Assembly (NCBI GenBank): GCA_039818945.1
Contig: JBCBSZ010000017.1
Coordinates: forward strand, 13,969 to 77,968
Source: JBCBSZ01 sp039818945
Lineage (GTDB): Bacteria > Actinomycetota > Acidimicrobiia > Acidimicrobiales > Poriferisodalaceae
DNA: 64,000 bases
Direction: 5' to 3'
Made by a program: the position numbers and the translations under genes. Below the pieces are notes generated by a model. That model worked only from the letters and a program-made list of their open reading frames with translations, made no database searches and was not told where the DNA came from. Shown one piece after another: positions 1 to 7,137 of this stretch (position 1 is its first letter; each line of letters starts with the position of its first letter).

Positions 1-1382
1 CGCCGACCGCTGCGCCGCCGGCGAAGCGCCCGATCCTCACGATCCTGAAGCAGGCCCGTGCCTACGGCGTCGGGATGATCCTCTCGACCCAGAACCCGGT
101 CGATCTCGACTACAAGGCCATCTCCAACGCCGGCACCTGGCTGATCGGCCGGCTCCAGACCGAGCGTGACCGCGATCGGCTGCTCGACGGGATGACCTCG
201 GCGTCGGGCACGGTCGACCGGTCGGAGATCTCGGCGACGATCTCCGGGCTCGCGAAGCGGGAGTTCCTGCTCCACCGCACCAAGGCCGACGCACCCTCGG
301 TGCTGACGTCGCGCTGGGCGATGAGCTACCTGGCCGGACCTCTCACCAAGGCGCAACTCGCCGAGCTCGTCCCGCAGGCCGGCGCCGGCTCCGGCGACGA
401 GCAGCCCTCGGAGGCACCACCGGAGTCGGTCGACCAGGCACCGGCGCTCGCCGACGACGAGACCGACGTCGCCCCCGACCCGCCCTCCTCGGTCGACGTC
501 CGCTACGCCTCGCCGTCGGCGCCCTGGCTGCCCGAGGTCGGCGGCGACCCGGTCGGGACGCGGCTCCGCGCCGGGTTGGCCATCACCGTCGATCTGCTCT
601 ACGACGAGACGAAGGCCGATCTGCGCCACACCGAGACCTACGAGGCGATCGTCTTCCCGATCGACGACGGTGTCGATCCGGACGACCTCCGCGAGGTCGA
701 CCACGACGAGCGCGATCTCCTCGACGACCCGCCCGACGGCGCTCGCTGGGTGCTGCCCGAGATCGACCTCGGTCACCGCACCACCTACAGCTCGGCCAAG
801 AAGGCCATCGCCGATGCGCTCTACCGGAACCGCACGATCACCGTGCTCCGCAACGCCGAGCTCAAGCTCTGGTCGCGGATCGGCGAGAGCGAGGCGGACT
901 TCGCGGCCCGCTGCACCGCCGCGGCCGACGAGCGCATCGACGCCGACGCCGACAAGCTGCGCGAACGACTCGAGCGCCGGCGCGACAAGATCGTCACGTC
1001 GATCCGGAAGGCCGAGGACAAGGTCCGCGAGCTCGACCGCCAGGCCGAACGATCTCGCAACGAGGGCATCGGCGAGGTCGCCGGCGCGCTGCTCGGCTCG
1101 CTGTTGGGTGGTCGACGGCGGACGCGCTCGGTCGCTCGGAAGATGGCCTCCTCGCAACGCAGCGCCGCTCGCACGACGGACCGGCTCGAGACCGCCCTCA
1201 ACCGGCTCGGCGAGCACGAGCACGCTCTGGCCGAGCTCGAGCAGGAGCTCGCCGAGGAGCTCGTCGAGATCGAGGAGCGGTGGCTCGCCGTCGCCGCCGA
1301 CGTCGCCGAGGTCGAGATCCCGCTCGACAAGAGCGACATCGGCGTCCGCGATCCCGTGCTGGTCTGGATCCCGACCAGCTGA
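1..1382 (+). CDS. HerA/DUF853-like ATP-binding protein, C-terminal part (gene starts outside window)
   Basis: The frame is open from base 3 to the TGA at 1380-1382, so the gene enters from the left edge and only the last ~459 residues are visible. The opening segment (QARAYGVGMILSTQNP, then LIGRLQT and GLAKREFLL) matches the region after Walker B in HerA/FtsK-like P-loop ATPases of the DUF853/DUF87 kind; Walker A must lie upstream. A linker rich in Pro, Asp and Glu follows, then a charged, probably coiled-coil tail (about the last 140 residues) with a basic patch GGRRRTRS. Family members are predicted DNA-translocating or helicase-like ATPases; the substrate here is unknown. The first internal ATG (75) is not the real start. 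Confidence 0.75.
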   Translation, partial: PTAAPPAKRPILTILKQARAYGVGMILSTQNPVDLDYKAISNAGTWLIGRLQTERDRDRLLDGMTSASGTVDRSEISATISGLAKREFLLHRTKADAPSVLTSRWAMSYLAGPLTKAQLAELVPQAGAGSGDEQPSEAPPESVDQAPALADDETDVAPDPPSSVDVRYASPSAPWLPEVGGDPVGTRLRAGLAITVDLLYDETKADLRHTETYEAIVFPIDDGVDPDDLREVDHDERDLLDDPPDGARWVLPEIDLGHRTTYSSAKKAIADALYRNRTITVLRNAELKLWSRIGESEADFAARCTAAADERIDADADKLRERLERRRDKIVTSIRKAEDKVRELDRQAERSRNEGIGEVAGALLGSLLGGRRRTRSVARKMASSQRSAARTTDRLETALNRLGEHEHALAELEQELAEELVEIEERWLAVAADVAEVEIPLDKSDIGVRDPVLVWIPTS

Positions 1383-1388
1383 GCTCGG

Positions 1389-3026
1389 TCAGACGAGCGC
1401 CGCCAGCGGTCGGGGCCGCGAGTACAGGTAGCCCTGTCCCACCTCGCAACCCGCCTCGGTGGCGATCGCGTGCTGCTCCTCGGTCTCGATGCCCTCGACG
1501 ACCAGTCCGACACCGAGGTCGTCGGCCATCGATCGCATCGACGCCAGGATGGCCCGGGCGCGCCGGTTGCGAACCGCATCGGCGACGAACGACGGATCGA
1601 TCTTGATCACGTCGACATCGGCCCGCAGGATCACGTCGAGGGTCGAGTAGCCGACGCCGAAGTCGTCGATCGCGACCCGCACGCCCGAGGCCGCCAACGC
1701 CCGCAGCGTCGGTGCGGATCGGCTGAGCTGCAGTCCGGCCGACCGCTCGACCACCTCGACCGTCAGCCGGTCGGAGCCGAGCCCGCTGTCCCCCAACGCG
1801 GACTCGACGCACTCGAGGAGATGGTCGTTGGCGTCACGCCCCAGCGACACGTTGACGTGGAGCTCCAGGTCGTCGGTGCGGCCGGCGATCTCCCGGCAGG
1901 CCCGGGTCATCACCCACCGGTCGAGGCCGGCGAGCGCCTCCTGGCTCTGCACGTGGGCCAGGAACGCGTTCGGACCGATGAGGCCGCGTTCGGGATGCTC
2001 CCACCGCACCAACGCCTCCACCCCGCGCATCCGGCGGTCCGAGAGATCGATGATCGGCTGGTAGTGCACGACGAGCTCGTCGCGCTCGAGCGCGCGCTGC
2101 AGATCGGTCTCGCCGAGCGACGACGGCAACGCCTCGAGCGACACGTCTCGGCGCCAACGCTCGCCGACCCGCCGAGCCGACACGATGCCGGCACGGGCCG
2201 CGGCGAGCAACGCCTCGGGCGTCGATCGGTCCCGCGCCACGGCGACACCGGCCGTCGCCGACATCCGGATCGTGGCCCCGGGCAGCACCATCGGCCGGTC
2301 GATCGCCTCGACGAGTCGACCCACGATCGCATCGATCTCGTCGGTCGTCTCGAGCTGCTCGCAGACGATGGCGAACTCGTCGGCTCCGATCCGGGCGATG
2401 AGGTCGGCGTCGCGGGTCGCATCCTCGAGCCGTTGGGCGATCTCGGCCAGCACGAGATCGCCGGCCCGGTGCCCGAGGTCCCCGTTGATCGCGGCGAAGC
2501 CGTCGAGATCGAGCATGATCAGGCCGACGGTTCGGTGGGAGCGCCGTCGCAGCGACCGGTCGAGCTCCTCGGTGAGGAAGGCGTGGTTCGGCAACCCGGT
2601 CAGCTCGTCGTGGTAGGCGAGGCGAGCCACCTCGACCTCGACCCGTTTGCGCTCGACCGCGAGAGCGAGCGACTGCATCAGGAGCGTCCCGTCGAGACGA
2701 TCCTTGACCAGGTAGTCCTGGGCCCCGCGCCGCACCGCCTCGCGGGCGGACTCGAGCTCGTCGTGCCCGGACAGCACGATGATGGGCGAACGGGCCGAGA
2801 TCGTGCGCACCCGCGAGATGGCGTCGGCCCCGTCGGCATCGGCCAGCACGAGGTCGACGAGCACGCAGTCCACCCGGCGCGATCGGAGCACCTGCTCCGC
2901 GTCGGCGAGCGTCGCCACGCCCTCGATCGATCCCGACCACAGCGGCTGGCGAGCGAGCTGGCGGCGCAGGCGATCGACGTGCGCCGCGTCGTCCTCCACG
3001 ACCAACACGTAGGTCTGGCTCGTCAT
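1389..3026 (-). CDS. Response regulator with degenerate GGDEF and EAL domains (c-di-GMP phosphodiesterase)
   Basis: 545 residues. Receiver domain 1-120 has the acidic pair at 11-13, phospho-acceptor D58 (VLVDL), S86 and K108. The GGDEF domain (about 135-290) carries GADEF at 214-218 instead of GGDEF, so cyclase activity is doubtful. The EAL domain (about 305-545) keeps EALVRW (337), a DDFG motif, KID, EGIET and GQGY, so hydrolysis of c-di-GMP is likely. It is cytoplasmic, with no membrane segment. The sensor kinase that would phosphorylate it is not in the window. It converges tail to tail with the preceding ATPase (6-nt gap) and diverges from the DUF3039 gene. Domain assignment is firm; the direction of regulation is inference. 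Confidence 0.93.
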   Translation of the reverse strand: MTSQTYVLVVEDDAAHVDRLRRQLARQPLWSGSIEGVATLADAEQVLRSRRVDCVLVDLVLADADGADAISRVRTISARSPIIVLSGHDELESAREAVRRGAQDYLVKDRLDGTLLMQSLALAVERKRVEVEVARLAYHDELTGLPNHAFLTEELDRSLRRRSHRTVGLIMLDLDGFAAINGDLGHRAGDLVLAEIAQRLEDATRDADLIARIGADEFAIVCEQLETTDEIDAIVGRLVEAIDRPMVLPGATIRMSATAGVAVARDRSTPEALLAAARAGIVSARRVGERWRRDVSLEALPSSLGETDLQRALERDELVVHYQPIIDLSDRRMRGVEALVRWEHPERGLIGPNAFLAHVQSQEALAGLDRWVMTRACREIAGRTDDLELHVNVSLGRDANDHLLECVESALGDSGLGSDRLTVEVVERSAGLQLSRSAPTLRALAASGVRVAIDDFGVGYSTLDVILRADVDVIKIDPSFVADAVRNRRARAILASMRSMADDLGVGLVVEGIETEEQHAIATEAGCEVGQGYLYSRPRPLAALV

Positions 3027-3147
3027 GCCCGCGCTCCGCCCGGTGAGTGCCCGAACCCGCAGGGTAGCGAAAGACGACGCTGCGCGGTAACGACCTGACC
3101 GAACGCGTTCAGAGGGGCGGAGACTTCGTTCTGCGGCCGGCCCCCGG

Positions 3148-3153
3148 TACGTT
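3148..3153 (+). promoter_or_regulatory. Predicted leaderless -10 element of the DUF3039 gene
   Basis: TACGTT ends 7 nt before the ATG at 3161, so transcription would begin at or next to the start codon. This favours ATG 3161 over the in-frame TTG at 3152, which overlaps the hexamer. Confidence 0.5.
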
Positions 3154-3160
3154 GGCGAAG

Positions 3161-3394
3161 ATGTCTGACGTCACCACCGAGGAGCGGACGTCGCCCGTCG
3201 ACACCGACTCCGGTGACCACGATCGGTACGCGCACTACGTGCCGAAGTCGGCCCTCAACCGTGCGCTCGTCACCGGCGAGGCCGTGGTGGCCCTCTGCGG
3301 CAAGGTCTGGGTGCCGCACCGCGACCCCGAGCGATTCCCGGTGTGCCCCACCTGCAAGGAGATCAAGGCGCGCCGGGACGGCGGCGGCGCCTAG
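3161..3394 (+). CDS. DUF3039 family protein
   Basis: 77 residues from ATG 3161. It matches the actinobacterial DUF3039 family: HDRYAHYVPKSALNRALVTG, then ALCGKVW and PHRDPERFPVCPTCKEI. The LCGK cysteine and the CPTC pair suggest a small zinc-binding protein. Function is unknown; the family is widespread and usually encoded alone. The start is supported by a -10-like hexamer 7 nt upstream and by the family's typical short, variable N-terminus. Its TAG stop overlaps the stop of the oppositely oriented flavoprotein gene in the palindrome CTAG (3391-3394), leaving no room for a separate terminator. Confidence 0.88.
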   Translation: MSDVTTEERTSPVDTDSGDHDRYAHYVPKSALNRALVTGEAVVALCGKVWVPHRDPERFPVCPTCKEIKARRDGGGA

Positions 3395-4374
3395 GACGCT
3401 CCGCCGAGCAGTTCGCCGACCCGGCGGGCGGCGTCCAACCCCGACCGCATCGCCCCCTCGACGAGCGGTCCGCCGAACACGTCACCCGCCGCGACCGCCG
3501 GCGGGGCGGCGCTGATCGTCAGGCTCCGCTCGGGGTGCACCACCACCGGCCGTGCGTAGCGCCACCGGTGCACCTGGCTCTCCACGACCTCGGCGCCGAG
3601 CCATCGGTCGACGGCGTCGGTCGCCCGCTCGACGACCTCGGCATCGGGACGGTCCCACCAGTCGAGGCTCTGCTCGGGCCGGAGGTGGATCGTCAGGCAC
3701 GGGCGCTCGGACACGCCCTTGCGGTGGTTGTCGGCCAGCCACTCCACCGGACCGTCGGCGGGTCGGACCGCACCCGGCTCGGGGACGGCGGTGGGCCCGT
3801 CGGTCACGACCATCACCGCCACGCAGCGCTCGTACCGCAGCGATGCGAGGGTGTCGCTCACCCCGGGGCCGAGGTCGACGCCGTGGAGCAGCTCGATCGT
3901 CTGCGGCACCGGCGGGGTGAGGACGAGCGCGTCGGCGCCGATCTGTCCGCCACGTTGGTCGGTCGCCGCCCAGCGTCGACCATCGCGCTCCACGGCGACC
4001 AGCCGCACCCCGGTGCGGACGTCGCCCAGGGCGGCGGCGAGCAGCTTCGCCGGGCCGGTCATCGACGGGACCCCGCGCCGGCGGACGTGGCCGTCGTCGC
4101 GGGTCTCGCCGTCGGGCCCGAGGAACGCGGTGTGCCACGTGCCAACCGCGCCGGCCTCGGCCCAGGCGTCGGCCAGCTCGGCGCCCTCGCCGGACCTGGT
4201 GGTGAAGAACTGGGCACCGTGGTCGAAGGTCGCCCCGGCGAAGCGGCGGGTGGCGGTTCGCCCACCGACGCCGCGTCCCTTGTCGACCACCGTGACGCGA
4301 TGCCCCGACGAGACCAGCTCGGTGGCGGCGACGAGGCCCGCCATGCCGGCACCGACGACGAGCACCTCGCTCAT
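3391..4374 (-). CDS. Renalase-like FAD/NAD(P)-dependent amine oxidase family protein
   Basis: 327 residues. The N-terminus is a Rossmann dinucleotide fold (GAGMAG at 8-13, acidic VVDKG end of beta-2, then GVGGRTATRR), and the C-terminus has AAGDVFGGPLVEGAMRSG, the second FAD-contacting segment of the amine-oxidase/renalase superfamily. Relatives oxidise amines or isomeric NAD(P)H; the substrate here cannot be read from sequence. The start at 4374 (ATG) follows from the Rossmann motif and overlaps the stop of the upstream small ORF as ATGA, so the two are probably translated as a pair. Upstream in-frame residues are just the other reading frame of that small gene. Confidence 0.88.
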   Translation of the reverse strand: MSEVLVVGAGMAGLVAATELVSSGHRVTVVDKGRGVGGRTATRRFAGATFDHGAQFFTTRSGEGAELADAWAEAGAVGTWHTAFLGPDGETRDDGHVRRRGVPSMTGPAKLLAAALGDVRTGVRLVAVERDGRRWAATDQRGGQIGADALVLTPPVPQTIELLHGVDLGPGVSDTLASLRYERCVAVMVVTDGPTAVPEPGAVRPADGPVEWLADNHRKGVSERPCLTIHLRPEQSLDWWDRPDAEVVERATDAVDRWLGAEVVESQVHRWRYARPVVVHPERSLTISAAPPAVAAGDVFGGPLVEGAMRSGLDAARRVGELLGGAS

Positions 4375-4646
4375 CGGATGCCCCCGCCCTGCTCGACGAT
4401 GCGCGACAGCTCGTCGAGCTGCAGCGGGTCGTCGACGCCGAGGAGCCGAGCGTAGAACCGCAGGCCGCCAGGCGTCGCTCGCACCCGAACCGGGACCCGG
4501 TCGGCGAGGTCGCGCCCGTACCCGACCGGGACGTCGACGTGCTCGACGCCGGCGTCGACCAGGTCCTCCCACGAGGCGGCCAGCTCGGCCCCCGCCGAGT
4601 CGTACCGCTCCGCGTCGACGAAGAAGGTGAACTCGAGCGCCGCCAT
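4371..4646 (-). CDS. Small hypothetical protein coupled to the flavoprotein
   Basis: 91 residues from ATG 4646 (MAALEFTFFVDAERYD). I do not recognise a family. It has no cysteine and no membrane segment; it looks like a compact alpha/beta protein (alternating GVEHVDVPVGYG and VPVRVRATPGG strands followed by a helix). A TACGGT hexamer 7 nt upstream favours this start over an upstream in-frame ATG. Its stop overlaps the flavoprotein start by 4 nt (ATGA), suggesting that it works with that enzyme. Confidence 0.6.
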   Translation of the reverse strand: MAALEFTFFVDAERYDSAGAELAASWEDLVDAGVEHVDVPVGYGRDLADRVPVRVRATPGGLRFYARLLGVDDPLQLDELSRIVEQGGGIR

Positions 4647-4653
4647 CGATCGG

Positions 4654-4659
4654 ACCGTA
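4654..4659 (-). promoter_or_regulatory. Predicted leaderless -10 element of the 4646 gene
   Basis: TACGGT on the minus strand, 7 nt before the ATG at 4646. Confidence 0.5.
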
Positions 4660-4681
4660 GCCAAGGCACCCGGTCGAGTCG

Positions 4682-5281
4682 TCACCCGGGGGCGACGCTC
4701 CTCATGGTGACGCTGAGCCGCGGTCCGACCGGCCGGCGAGTGCGCAGGACCGCGTGCTCCCAGTCGTGCTGGCTCGCACCGCCCATGACGAGGACGTCGC
4801 CGGCGGCGGGGCGCAGCCGCACCGATGGCCCGCCCCCGTGGGGCCGCAGGGAGAACGTGCGCGTCGCCCCCAGGGTCAAGATGGCGACGAGCGGCTCGGC
4901 GTCGCGCCGATGGATGCGGTCTCGGTGCCAGGCGACCGCGTCGTCACCGTCGCGGTAGAGGTTGCAGAACACGTCGTGGAACGGCCGCCGGTAGTGCCCC
5001 TCGAGGGCCGCCTGGAGCTGTGCCGTGACCGGGTGCTCGCGAGGGTCCTCGTAGCCAGCGGAGAGGCGCGGCTCGACGTGGCGCTGGTGGAAGACGATGC
5101 GCTCACCCGTCCGCCAGGTCAGCGAGTCGAGCAGATCGGCGAGCACGTGGTCGGCGCCGGCCAACCACCCGCGGGACAGATCGACCCACGACGTGCCGTC
5201 GAGATCGATCCGCTCGGGCGCGAGCTCGCCGCCCGCGGGCACGTCGACGACGCCGTCGAGGAGGGTCGGCTGGGACCACAT
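4682..5281 (-). CDS. AlkB-family 2-oxoglutarate/Fe(II)-dependent dioxygenase
   Basis: 199 residues, the usual size for ALKBH2/3-type bacterial AlkB homologues. Fe(II) ligands H119-x-D121 (AWHRDR) and H176 (WEH) are present, as are the 2-oxoglutarate arginines R188 and R194 (RLSVTMR), plus the family segment FCNLYRDGDDAVAWHRD. Family members remove alkyl groups from DNA or RNA bases oxidatively, so the likely role is repair of methylation damage. A second alkylation-repair gene (tag) lies at the other end of the window but is unlinked. Start ATG 5281 has a TAACAT hexamer 6 nt upstream. The gene is divergent from mscL. Confidence 0.93.
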   Translation of the reverse strand: MWSQPTLLDGVVDVPAGGELAPERIDLDGTSWVDLSRGWLAGADHVLADLLDSLTWRTGERIVFHQRHVEPRLSAGYEDPREHPVTAQLQAALEGHYRRPFHDVFCNLYRDGDDAVAWHRDRIHRRDAEPLVAILTLGATRTFSLRPHGGGPSVRLRPAAGDVLVMGGASQHDWEHAVLRTRRPVGPRLSVTMRSVAPG

Positions 5282-5287
5282 ACCTCG

Positions 5288-5293
5288 ATGTTA
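5288..5293 (-). promoter_or_regulatory. Predicted leaderless -10 element of the AlkB gene
   Basis: TAACAT on the minus strand, 6 nt before the ATG at 5281. Confidence 0.5.
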
Positions 5294-5311
5294 GCGAACA
5301 CCTGTTCGTCC

Positions 5312-5341
5312 TTCACCCGCGCTCGCTCGCCGGCCTAGGGT
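5312..5341 (+). promoter_or_regulatory. Predicted sigma-A-type promoter of mscL
   Basis: TTCACC (5312-5317), an 18-nt spacer and TAGGGT (5336-5341). It would give a leader of about 34 nt containing AGGAGG at 5369-5374, 7 nt before ATG 5382. This is one of the few genes here with a classical leader and Shine-Dalgarno site. Confidence 0.5.
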
Positions 5342-5381
5342 GACCGCCGTCACCGACCCCCACCGCCCAGGAGGCACCGTC

Positions 5382-5768
5382 ATGCAGAACTTCACCAAGG
5401 AGTTCCGCGAGTTCATCGACCGGGGCAACGTCCTCGACCTCGCCGTCGCCGTCGTGCTCGGCGCCGCCTTCGCCCCGATCATCGAGGCGATCGTGCAGGG
5501 CCTGCTCACCCCGATCATCGCCGCGATCTTCGGGCAGCCCGACTTCACGTCGCTGGCCATCGACATCGGCGACGCCCAGATCCTCTACGGGCTCATCCTC
5601 ACGCGGGTGATCGAGTTCGTCCTCGTCGCACTGGCGCTGTTCCTCTTCGTCGTCAAGCCGTGGAACGCCTACCAGGCGCGTCAGGCCGAAGAGGTCGAGG
5701 ACGAGGACGAGGGCCCGAGCGAGACCGAGCTGCTCACCGAGATCCGGGACGCCCTCCGGAGCCGCTGA
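5382..5768 (+). CDS. mscL: Large-conductance mechanosensitive channel MscL
   Basis: 128 residues. MQNFTKEFREFIDRGNVLDLAVAVVLGAAF is split here as FTKEFREFIDRGNVLDLAVA followed by VVLGAAF, the conserved N-terminal helix and pore-lining TM1. TM2 is LYGLILTRVIEFVLVALALF, then the short acidic cytoplasmic helix with LLTEIRDAL. It forms a homo-oligomeric inner-membrane pore that opens under turgor to release solutes. ATG 5382 is chosen for the AGGAGG site at 5369-5374 and the family N-terminus; the longer in-frame ORF adds 14 non-conserved residues. A GC hairpin repeat follows its stop. Confidence 0.97.
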   Translation: MQNFTKEFREFIDRGNVLDLAVAVVLGAAFAPIIEAIVQGLLTPIIAAIFGQPDFTSLAIDIGDAQILYGLILTRVIEFVLVALALFLFVVKPWNAYQARQAEEVEDEDEGPSETELLTEIRDALRSR

Positions 5769-5773
5769 CCACG

Positions 5774-5788
5774 GGGCCCGAGCGGTCC
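5774..5788 (+). repeat. Post-stop hairpin repeat, copy 1 (core)
   Basis: GGGCCCGAGCGGTCC beginning 5 nt after the mscL stop. The arms GGGCC/GGTCC pair with one G-U wobble, so the hairpin survives although the sequence differs from the other copies. The next seven bases (GTCGAGC) equal those of copy 2. Confidence 0.6.
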
Positions 5789-5830
5789 GTCGAGCTCGCC
5801 CGCGCGTCGAGGGGTCGCCACCGTCCCTCC

Positions 5831-5836
5831 TACGAT
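5831..5836 (+). promoter_or_regulatory. Predicted leaderless -10 element of the J-domain gene
   Basis: TACGAT, 8 nt before GTG 5845. Confidence 0.45.
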
Positions 5837-5844
5837 GTGCGGCG

Positions 5845-6543
5845 GTGGTGACCCACTACGACGTCCTCGGCATCGAACCCGATGCCAGCCACGACGTGGT
5901 GCGCCGCGCCTACCGGAGCCTCGCCCGACAGGTGCACCCCGACCACGTGGGATCCGACACCGGAGCCGGCGCCGCCATGGCCCGGCTCAACGAGGCCTGG
6001 GCGGTCCTCTCGGATCCCGACCGGCGGGCGCACTACGACACGATCGTCGTGCCGGCGCAGCGCCACGTGCCGCCGACGGCGGTCGCGCCGAGCCGTCCGG
6101 TGACCCGTCGCGAGCAGTGGTACGCCGGCGTGCGCGAACAGGTGCGCCGGCTCGGTCACGAGGCGGCCCGCAGCTCCTCGCAGGCGCTGTCGATGACGCG
6201 GCGGGGGCTCCCCCGCGCCCGCTACGAGGCCGTCATCCCCGACATCCTCGCCCACCTCCAGCTCGACACCGAGGAGCGCATCCGCGACGCCCGCTCCCGC
6301 GGCGTCGCCCCGCTCGACCTGGGACTGAGCGTGGCCCTGCTCGGCGTGCGGTCCTACGCCACCGAGCTCGGCCGCTCGGCGCAGAGCGACGATCCGGTCA
6401 CCGACCTCGTCGTCCGGGCCGAGATGTGCGACCGGATGTGGGACACGCTCGCCCACGGGCTCCGCCACGAGATCGTGGTCGATCTCGGCGGCAACCCCCA
6501 CCTCGCGAGGTGGCTGCGGACGCTGCGATCGCCCGCGTTGTGA
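5845..6543 (+). CDS. J-domain (DnaJ-like) protein
   Basis: 232 residues. Residues 3-65 form a J domain (HYDVLGIEPDAS, then VHPDHVG with the HPD tripeptide that stimulates Hsp70, then LNEAWAVLSDPDRRAHYD). The remaining ~165 residues have no zinc-finger or C-terminal DnaJ domain and are not recognised, so this is a type III J protein, likely recruiting DnaK to a particular client. Start is GTG 5845 or the adjacent GTG 5848. It precedes the nucleotidyltransferase gene, whose GTG start overlaps this stop (GTGA), indicating one transcript. Confidence 0.88.
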   Translation: MVTHYDVLGIEPDASHDVVRRAYRSLARQVHPDHVGSDTGAGAAMARLNEAWAVLSDPDRRAHYDTIVVPAQRHVPPTAVAPSRPVTRREQWYAGVREQVRRLGHEAARSSSQALSMTRRGLPRARYEAVIPDILAHLQLDTEERIRDARSRGVAPLDLGLSVALLGVRSYATELGRSAQSDDPVTDLVVRAEMCDRMWDTLAHGLRHEIVVDLGGNPHLARWLRTLRSPAL

Positions 6544-7106
6544 CCAGGGTCTGCTACCCGGGCTCGTTCAACCCACCGACCGTCGCCCACCTGGCGATCG
6601 CCGACCGGGCCCGCCAGGTCGTCGAGGCCACCGAGGTGGTCTGGGTCGTCAGCCGGGTCGCGCTCGCGAAGGAACACGTCGAGGTCCCCACCCTCGACGA
6701 GCGCGTCGGGGTGCTGCGGACGATCGCCGACCGCCATCCGTGGCTGTCGGTCGAGGTGAGTGACTCGCAGCTCCTCGCCGACCTGGCCGCCGGGTTCGAC
6801 GCCATCATCATGGGCGCCGACAAGTGGCACCAGATCCACGAGCTGCGGTTCTACCCCGACGCCGCAGCGCGGGACGCGTCGATCGCCTCGCTCCCGCGAC
6901 CCCTCGTCGTCCCCCGAGGCGATCTCCCGGTGCCCCCCGAGCACCGCCTCGACGTCGACGACACCCACCACGTCTCCTCGACGGCGGCTCGCGAGGGCCG
7001 TCGCGACCTGATGCTCGACGCGGCCCGCGCCTTCGACGAGCTCACTGGAGCCTGGAGCCGGTCGCCGCGCGACGGCGGGGATGGATCCGGCGCCGCGGTG
7101 GGTTGA
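6540..7106 (+). CDS. NadD-like cytidylyltransferase-superfamily nucleotidyltransferase
   Basis: 188 residues from GTG 6540. YPGSFNPPTVAHLAIADRA carries the T/HxxH nucleotide-binding signature (TVAH) of the nucleotidylyl transferase fold; IIMGADKW and HHVSSTAAR correspond to the GAD and ISSTxxR motifs of nicotinate-nucleotide adenylyltransferases. The reaction is probably transfer of an adenylyl or cytidylyl group to a mononucleotide or related acceptor, but the acceptor cannot be fixed, and its coupling to a J-domain protein is unusual for a housekeeping NadD. The GTGA overlap with the previous stop shows translational coupling. Confidence 0.75.
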   Translation: MTRVCYPGSFNPPTVAHLAIADRARQVVEATEVVWVVSRVALAKEHVEVPTLDERVGVLRTIADRHPWLSVEVSDSQLLADLAAGFDAIIMGADKWHQIHELRFYPDAAARDASIASLPRPLVVPRGDLPVPPEHRLDVDDTHHVSSTAAREGRRDLMLDAARAFDELTGAWSRSPRDGGDGSGAAVG

Positions 7107-7137
7107 TGACCCTCGGCGACAACACAAAGGAACTGCC

